In this document: piece after piece, positions 36,166-41,795 of the stretch
How positions within the stretch are numbered: position 1 is the stretch's first letter
Layout of the letters: the number at the start of each line of letters is the position of its first letter
Notes under the pieces: generated by a model
Seen by the model: the letters and a program-made list of their open reading frames with translations, nothing else
The model's database searches: none
What the model was told of the DNA's origin: nothing
Translations under genes and position numbers: made by a program
DNA from: an uncultured Bacteroidales bacterium
GTDB taxonomy: Bacteria > Bacteroidota > Bacteroidia > Bacteroidales > WCHB1-69
Reading direction: 5' to 3'
NCBI GenBank assembly: GCA_905235135.1
Contig: CAJOKR010000036.1
Location: 1-41,795, forward strand
DNA length: 41,795 bases

Positions 36166-38637
36166 TTATTTCATTCTCACCACCGTAATCCCTGCACCGC
36201 CCAGTTCTAACATCTCATCGTAAAATTCCGCAACCCCTTTTCGCTTGGCAAGGTATTGTCGCACGACGCTGCGCAGAATGCCGTTGCCTTTGCCGTGAAG
36301 GATTCGCAAGTTGCTGACACCTAACATTTCAGCCTCGTCCAAATATTCCTCCAGATTATGTACCATCTCCTCGGCCCGCTGACCGCGGACATCCAAAGTG
36401 GTGCTGAAATCCGAAAGTTTTTTGTTGAGGGCATCAGCGATGGAACCGGCGTTGAATTGCGAGACATGCCCGCGTTCCACATTCCGAGCCTCTTTCTTGC
36501 TGATTTTGATGAGCTTATCCATCTTGGTGCGGAAGTTCACCGAATGGAAGGAGATGGTCACATCATTGCCGTCAATTTGGGTGACCTCGCCAGCAATCTG
36601 GGAATCAGGCATATAGACGGAATCTCCCACGCGGATAGTCTTATCCTGCACCTCTTCGGGAGTCTGCTTTTTCTCCACCGGCTTTTTGCGATGGGGCGGC
36701 AGGATGGCTTTCACCGCCTCAGCCTCGGCCTTTTCCACATGCTCAATCTCCTTCTGCATCTCCTTTTTGAAGGTTTTCACCTCCTCCCGCGCCGCTTTGG
36801 TCTTCACCGCATCGGCTTTCGATTCCTTAATCTCACGAATCGTGTTCTCAATAATCTTGTTCGCACTATCCACGATGCTGTTGGCCTGGTTTTTGGCCTT
36901 GGTGAGAATCTCTTTGCGCTGTTTGTCGAGCTGTGCAAACTTTTCGGCATAATCGTCAATCATCACGGCCAGCTGTTCATCGGCGGCCCGCACCATTTTG
37001 AGCTTCTGCTCGGTCTCAATCTGCGTGATTTCTATCTCTTCCAGCTTCCGCTCGTAGTCGATTTGCGCGATGCCTGACTTCTGCACGGCATTGTCGATGA
37101 TTTGCGGATCCAGCCCGATATGGCGGGCAATCTCATAGGTGAACGAGCTTCCGGGTTTTCCAATTTTGAGGATGTAAAGCGGAAGTAACGCATTGGTGTC
37201 GAACAACATAGCCCCGTTTTCGGCTTCGGGGTGCGTGTCAGAGAACATCTTCAAATTGCCGTAGTGCGTGGTGATGATACCGAAGGCTTTGGTATCATAG
37301 TAACGTTCCAAAATGGATTCCGCCAGGGCACCGCCCAAGGTGGGCTCGGTGCCGCTGCCGAACTCGTCAATCAGGAACAATGATTTCGCGTTGAGGTTCT
37401 CATCCATCACCTTAAGATTCTGCAAATGAGAACTGTACGTACTCAAATCATTCTCAATGGACTGCTCATCGCCAATGTCGATGAAGATGCTTTCGAAGAT
37501 GCCCATATCGGAGGTGCTCAGCATGGGAACGGGCAGTCCGCACTGCATCATATATTGCAGTAAACCAACGCTTTTCAAGCATACGGACTTACCGCCGGCA
37601 TTAGGTCCGGAGATGATGAGGATGCGCTTTTCGGGCAGCAGCCGAATATCCAACGGCACGACATCTTTGTGATGCTTTTTGTAGTTGAGGTAGAGCAGCG
37701 GGTGCCGCGCTTGGTACCACTGCACTAAGGTTTTGGGGTGAATATGTGGAACGGCAGCATCTATGTCGATGGCGAAAAGGGCTTTGGCGCGAAGGAAGTC
37801 GTAACGGCCCATCAGCTTCTGAGCATCCAAAAGGTCGTCAATTAGCGGACGGATGGTGTCGGAAATTTCGGTCAGGATGCGGATAATCTCGCGCTGTTCG
37901 GCATTTTGCAGCTCTTTGAGCTCGTTATTGGCGTCGAAAACCTCGGTCGGTTCGATAAAAACAGTCTGTCCGGTGGCGGATTCATCGTGGACGAAACCCC
38001 GCAACCGACGTTTGAACTGGGCGGAGACAGGAATACAGAGACGGCCGTTGCGGACGGTCATCTCAGCATCTTCCTTCACGATGCCATCCTGCTTGGCAGC
38101 ATTGAGGATTTTGCGGATCTGGTGGTCAGCATCGCGGGAAATGCGGTTCATCGCCCCTTTGATGCGGGCCAGCTCGTCAGAGGCATTGTCGCGCATCTGC
38201 CCCTTATCGTCAAGGATGCGGTTGATGGCGCTGGTCAGGTCGCGCTGCAGCGGCATTTCCGCGCACATTGCCCAAAGGCGCGGGTAACGATTGTCCTCGT
38301 GGCGCACCTTGAAATAGACGAAAATGTTGGTCATCGACTGGATAAAACCGCGCAGACAGGCCAGCTCATCCAACTCAATATAGGTGCCGTCGATGCGAAG
38401 TCTTTTCAAAGTCTCGCGCAGGTCGTAAAAGTCTTGGGCGGGTAAAGGTTCGTCGAAAAGCAGCAACTGCCGGAATTCCTCCACAGATTCCAAGGCGGGC
38501 ATGATTTCCAGCATGTCGGTCATAAACCGCATGTTCTCCACCGCTTCCGCCCCTTGCGGACTGAGGCAGTGGGCCAAAATCAGCCGCCGCACAATGTCAA
38601 AGCCTATTTTTTCCTCAAAATTGTCAGGATAGAGCAT
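36166..38637 (-). CDS. mutS2: Endonuclease MutS2 (MutS2/Smr)
   Basis: An 823-residue MutS2, which lacks the mismatch-binding N-terminal domains of MutS. It begins MLYPDNFEEKIGFDIVRRLI. The ATPase has Walker A ISGPNAGGKSVCLKSVGL, DEFGSGTEPTLGGALAES and THYGNLKMFSDTHPEAENGA. A long charged coiled coil follows (IEITQIETEQKLKMVRAADE and onward), then a KOW-like segment (IRVGDSVYMPDSQIAGEVTQ). The C-terminal Smr nuclease domain has TLDVRGQRAEEMVHNLEEYL and LRILHGKGNGILRSVVRQYL with the LDxRG and HGxG motifs. Family roles include suppression of recombination and, in some bacteria, rescue of collided ribosomes. It is divergent from secA, with a TACTTTTGC promoter 29 nt upstream. Confidence 0.96.
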   Translation of the reverse strand: MLYPDNFEEKIGFDIVRRLILAHCLSPQGAEAVENMRFMTDMLEIMPALESVEEFRQLLLFDEPLPAQDFYDLRETLKRLRIDGTYIELDELACLRGFIQSMTNIFVYFKVRHEDNRYPRLWAMCAEMPLQRDLTSAINRILDDKGQMRDNASDELARIKGAMNRISRDADHQIRKILNAAKQDGIVKEDAEMTVRNGRLCIPVSAQFKRRLRGFVHDESATGQTVFIEPTEVFDANNELKELQNAEQREIIRILTEISDTIRPLIDDLLDAQKLMGRYDFLRAKALFAIDIDAAVPHIHPKTLVQWYQARHPLLYLNYKKHHKDVVPLDIRLLPEKRILIISGPNAGGKSVCLKSVGLLQYMMQCGLPVPMLSTSDMGIFESIFIDIGDEQSIENDLSTYSSHLQNLKVMDENLNAKSLFLIDEFGSGTEPTLGGALAESILERYYDTKAFGIITTHYGNLKMFSDTHPEAENGAMLFDTNALLPLYILKIGKPGSSFTYEIARHIGLDPQIIDNAVQKSGIAQIDYERKLEEIEITQIETEQKLKMVRAADEQLAVMIDDYAEKFAQLDKQRKEILTKAKNQANSIVDSANKIIENTIREIKESKADAVKTKAAREEVKTFKKEMQKEIEHVEKAEAEAVKAILPPHRKKPVEKKQTPEEVQDKTIRVGDSVYMPDSQIAGEVTQIDGNDVTISFHSVNFRTKMDKLIKISKKEARNVERGHVSQFNAGSIADALNKKLSDFSTTLDVRGQRAEEMVHNLEEYLDEAEMLGVSNLRILHGKGNGILRSVVRQYLAKRKGVAEFYDEMLELGGAGITVVRMK

Positions 38638-38666
38638 CTTTTAGTTCCAAACTTTTAAAAACGGCG

Positions 38667-38675
38667 GCAAAAGTA
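38667..38675 (-). promoter_or_regulatory. mutS2 -7 promoter element
   Basis: TACTTTTGC on the minus strand, 29 nt upstream of the mutS2 ATG. Confidence 0.6.
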
Positions 38676-38735
38676 CATTTTTTTAGGCAATGGGCAACGG
38701 GCAATCTTACGTCTCAAAACATGGCAAGATTTTTG

Positions 38736-38744
38736 TATCTTTGC
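38736..38744 (+). promoter_or_regulatory. secA -7 promoter element
   Basis: TATCTTTGC, 33 nt upstream of the secA ATG at 38778. Confidence 0.6.
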
Positions 38745-38777
38745 CGCTTTAATTTTTACAAGGTATAAAAGCACACT

Positions 38778-41700
38778 ATGGCAAATTTTTTGACGAAACT
38801 GTTTGGCACAAAGGCAGATAGAGATATGAAGGAACTCCAGCCGCTGCTGAAGAAGACGCTCGCGGCATACGAGACCATCAAGGACCTGCCAATTGATGAC
38901 CTGCGTTATAAAACCGAAGAATTTAGGGAGAAAATCCGCAAGGCGACCCAAAAAGAGGAGGATCAGCTTGCGGAACTGCGCCAATATTTAGAGGAAAATT
39001 ACGACATTCCCGTTGAGGAAAAGGAGAGTAAATACAAGGAGATTGAGAAGCTGGAGGACAAGATTTACTCCGCCACGCAGGACGTGCTCAACGATATTCT
39101 GCCGGAGGCGTTCTCCGTGATGAAGGAGACCGCCCGCCGCTTCAAGGAGAATGAGACCATCACCGTGACGGCCACGCAGCACGACCGCGACCTGGCCGCC
39201 AAACGTGAATGCATCACCATCGAGGGCGACAAGGCCATTTACCAGAACCAGTGGATGGCCGGCGGCAACATGATCAAGTGGGATATGTGCCACTACGACG
39301 TGCAGCTCATCGGCGGTATGGTGCTTCACCAAGGCAAAATCGCTGAGATGGCCACCGGTGAGGGTAAGACGCTCGTCGCTACCCTACCCGTCTATCTCAA
39401 CGCACTGCCCGGCAAAGGTGTGCATGTGGTCACCGTGAACGACTACCTGGCCAAGCGTGACTCCGAATGGATGGGTCTGCTTTACGAATTCCTCGGCCTC
39501 ACCGTGGATTGCATCGACAAATACGAGCCCAACTCCGACGATCGCCGTCGTGCTTACAATGCCGACATCACGTATGGTACCAACAACGAGTTCGGTTTCG
39601 ACTACCTGCGTGACAACATGGCCCGCAATATCGGCGAGCTGGTGCAGCGTCCGCACAATTACGCCATCGTCGATGAGGTGGACTCTGTGTTGATTGACGA
39701 TGCCCGTACCCCGTTGATTATTTCCGGTCCGACCCCCAAAGGCGACCAGCAGGCTTTCGACCAGTACAAGCCCATCGTGCAAAAGCTGTACGAGGCCCAG
39801 CGCACCTACGTGGCACAAATCCTCACCCAAGCCAAGAAGATGCTGGCCGAGAACCCCGATCCGAAACCGACGGACGAGTCGGCCCAGCTGCTGCTCCGTG
39901 CCCATCGCGGTCTGCCGAAAAACAAGGCCCTCATCAAATTCCTGAGCGAACCCGGCATGAAACAGGTGCTCCAACGCACGGAATCCTTCTACATGCAGGA
40001 CCAAAACCGCAACATGTATATCATCGACGATGAACTTTATTTCGTCATCGAAGAGAAACTGAACACGGTTGACATCATGGACAAAGGTATTGATCTCATC
40101 AGCAAGGACGCGGAAGAGGCCAAACTGTTCATCATGCCTGATGTGGGTGCCCAAATTGCCGATTTGGAGAAGGAAAACCTCACGCCGGCCGAGAAACTGG
40201 CCCGCAAAGAGGATATTTACAACAACTACGCCATCGCTTCCGACCGCATTCACACCGTGCACCAGCTGCTGAAGGCTTACACGATGTTCGAACGCGATGT
40301 GGAATATGTCATCATCGACAACAAGGTGAAGATTGTGGATGAGCAAACGGGCCGTATCATGGAAGGCCGCCGCTATTCCGACGGTCTGCACCAGGCTATC
40401 GAGGCGAAGGAAAATGTGAAGGTGGAGGCTGCCACGCAGACTTACGCCACCATCACCCTGCAGAACTACTTCCGCATGTACAAGAAGCTGGCCGGTATGA
40501 CCGGTACCGCTGAGACGGAGGCGGGCGAGTTCTGGAACATCTACAAACTGGATGTGGTGGTGATTCCGACCAACAAACCAGTTATCCGTGTGGATGCCAA
40601 CGACCTGGTTTACAAGACCAAACGTGAGAAATATGCGGCTGTCGTAGATGAGATTCTGCGGCTGCACGAAGAAGGACGTCCCGTGCTGGTGGGTACTACC
40701 TCGGTCGAAATTTCCGAATTGCTGTCCAAGATTTTGGACCGCAGACACATCCAGCACAATGTCTTGAACGCCAAGCTGCATAAACGCGAGGCTGACATTG
40801 TGGCAGAGGCCGGTCGCGAAGGCACGGTGACCATCGCCACCAACATGGCCGGTCGTGGTACCGATATCAAGCTGACACCCGAGGTTCGCGAGAAAGGCGG
40901 TCTGGCCATCATCGGCACCGAACGCCACGATTCCCGTCGTGTGGACCGTCAGTTGCGCGGTCGTTCCGGCCGTCAAGGTGACCCCGGCAGCTCCCAATTC
41001 TTCGTCTCTTTGGAGGATGACCTCATGCGTCTGTTCGGTTCCGACCGTATCGCAAAAGTGATGGACAGCATGGGCCATCAGGATGGCGATGTGATCCAAC
41101 ACAGCATGATTTCCAAATCCATTGAGCGTGCTCAGAAGAAGGTCGAGGAGAACAATTTCGGTATTCGTAAACGTCTGTTGGAGTACGACGATGTGATGAA
41201 CAAGCAACGTTCTACGATTTATCGCCGCCGCCGCAATGCCCTCTTTGGCGACAGACTGGCCATCGACATTTCCCAAATGGTCCACGACGTGTGCGAAACC
41301 CTCGTGGCCGACATGTGGGAGGCGAAGGATTTTGAAGGCTTCAAGATGGGCATGATCACGACCTTCGGCTGCGAATCGCCGTTCGAGGAGCAATACTTTC
41401 TGCAAGAGCGTCAAGGTACGCTGGTAGAGAAGCTTTTCCCCGTGGTTTATGACCATTACAAGGCCAAACTGCAGAAAATTGCCGAACAAGCTTACCCGGT
41501 CATCGAGCGCGTCTATCTGGAGCACGGCGACAAGTTCCAAAATATCGCCATTCCGTTCACCGACGGCAAGAAGACCATCAATATTGTGGCGCCTCTGAAG
41601 AAATGCTACGAAACCCAAGGCCGCGAGGTGGGCCTCTCCTTCGAGAAGGGCATCACCCTCGCTGTTATCGACAACGCTTGGAAGGAGCATCTTCGCGCTA

Positions 41701-41795
41701 TGGACGACCTCAAGGAGAACGTGCAAAATGCCTCTTACGAGCAGAAAGATCCGCTGTTGATTTACAAACTCGAATCTTTCAACCTGTTCGACCAG
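38778..41795 (+). CDS. secA: Preprotein translocase ATPase SecA (partial, 3' end outside)
   Basis: The first 1006 codons of secA; the gene continues beyond the right edge. SecA drives Sec-dependent export through SecYEG. It begins [20 protein letters not shown]. Walker A is [20 protein letters not shown] at about 190-209; [32 protein letters not shown] and the DEAD-type [20 protein letters not shown] follow. The second helicase domain has [27 protein letters not shown] and [20 protein letters not shown]. The protein is longer than the E. coli enzyme (901 residues) even before its end, as usual in Bacteroidota, with insertions near [20 protein letters not shown]. The ATG at 38778 is supported by the promoter 33 nt upstream. 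The long open frames on the opposite strand are shadows. Confidence 0.97.
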   Translation, partial: MANFLTKLFGTKADRDMKELQPLLKKTLAAYETIKDLPIDDLRYKTEEFREKIRKATQKEEDQLAELRQYLEENYDIPVEEKESKYKEIEKLEDKIYSATQDVLNDILPEAFSVMKETARRFKENETITVTATQHDRDLAAKRECITIEGDKAIYQNQWMAGGNMIKWDMCHYDVQLIGGMVLHQGKIAEMATGEGKTLVATLPVYLNALPGKGVHVVTVNDYLAKRDSEWMGLLYEFLGLTVDCIDKYEPNSDDRRRAYNADITYGTNNEFGFDYLRDNMARNIGELVQRPHNYAIVDEVDSVLIDDARTPLIISGPTPKGDQQAFDQYKPIVQKLYEAQRTYVAQILTQAKKMLAENPDPKPTDESAQLLLRAHRGLPKNKALIKFLSEPGMKQVLQRTESFYMQDQNRNMYIIDDELYFVIEEKLNTVDIMDKGIDLISKDAEEAKLFIMPDVGAQIADLEKENLTPAEKLARKEDIYNNYAIASDRIHTVHQLLKAYTMFERDVEYVIIDNKVKIVDEQTGRIMEGRRYSDGLHQAIEAKENVKVEAATQTYATITLQNYFRMYKKLAGMTGTAETEAGEFWNIYKLDVVVIPTNKPVIRVDANDLVYKTKREKYAAVVDEILRLHEEGRPVLVGTTSVEISELLSKILDRRHIQHNVLNAKLHKREADIVAEAGREGTVTIATNMAGRGTDIKLTPEVREKGGLAIIGTERHDSRRVDRQLRGRSGRQGDPGSSQFFVSLEDDLMRLFGSDRIAKVMDSMGHQDGDVIQHSMISKSIERAQKKVEENNFGIRKRLLEYDDVMNKQRSTIYRRRRNALFGDRLAIDISQMVHDVCETLVADMWEAKDFEGFKMGMITTFGCESPFEEQYFLQERQGTLVEKLFPVVYDHYKAKLQKIAEQAYPVIERVYLEHGDKFQNIAIPFTDGKKTINIVAPLKKCYETQGREVGLSFEKGITLAVIDNAWKEHLRAMDDLKENVQNASYEQKDPLLIYKLESFNLFDQ

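Noticed and set aside
39384-41726. A 780-codon open frame antisense to secA
   Set aside because: It lies wholly opposite secA, which has every family motif. Long antisense frames of this kind arise from codon bias in GC-rich genes; the translation has no recognisable domain.

Overview
The window looks like a chromosomal segment of a member of Bacteroidota, probably Bacteroidales. Seventeen start-proximal matches to the Bacteroidota -7 promoter element TAnnTTTGC are visible, Shine-Dalgarno sequences are mostly absent, and the protein set (FISUMP-domain proteins, DUF2807 proteins, a CarboxypepD_reg-type TonB-dependent receptor, PF09820-type ATPases, class C69 dipeptidase) is typical of that phylum. 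It mixes housekeeping genes with a lineage-specific surface and signalling region. No rRNA, CRISPR array, prophage or transposase was found; one tRNA (Asp, GUC) is present.

Layout. 1-437: 5' end of polA, leaving the window on the left. 551-3399: two tandem, closely related lipoproteins with an InlB-type B-repeat followed by a beta-helix-like region. 3465-6648: a minus-strand operon of an ECF sigma factor with a C-terminal membrane segment, an outer-membrane barrel gene that appears frameshifted into a second barrel, and a small lipoprotein. 6649-7057: divergent promoter region with GC-rich palindromes. 7058-10527: a second, paralogous ECF sigma factor with a membrane segment and a WG-repeat ectodomain, followed by two DUF2807 beta-helical secreted proteins. 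10585-16675: mutS, a family-4-like glycosyltransferase, a PF09820/PD-(D/E)XK ATPase and a small hypothetical. 16838-23115: fused ftcD-fchA, a C69 dipeptidase, a small lipoprotein, a CapA-like metallophosphatase and mreB. 23124-28993: FISUMP protein, tRNA-Asp, a frameshifted two-FISUMP protein and its upstream TonB-dependent receptor. 29119-38637: purE, a UvrD/RecB-like helicase-nuclease, guaB, a tandem UspA, a flavin reductase and mutS2. 38778-end: secA, leaving the window on the right.

The most unusual region is 3465-10527. Two divergent, paralogous sigma factors each carry a predicted single membrane segment and an extracytoplasmic tail in the same polypeptide, where a separate anti-sigma gene would be expected. 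Each heads an operon of envelope proteins. This suggests a one-polypeptide, membrane-tethered sigma system, which is my inference. Superimposed on the window is a family of 28-nt palindromes (GTAGAGACG...CGTCTCTAC): seven clear intergenic or leader copies, one divergent neighbour, and five copies inside the two sigma genes, all read in the same codon phase. Two genes (the OMP near 4450-4496 and the FISUMP gene near 26242) show clear frameshift signatures that are either real lesions or sequencing errors.
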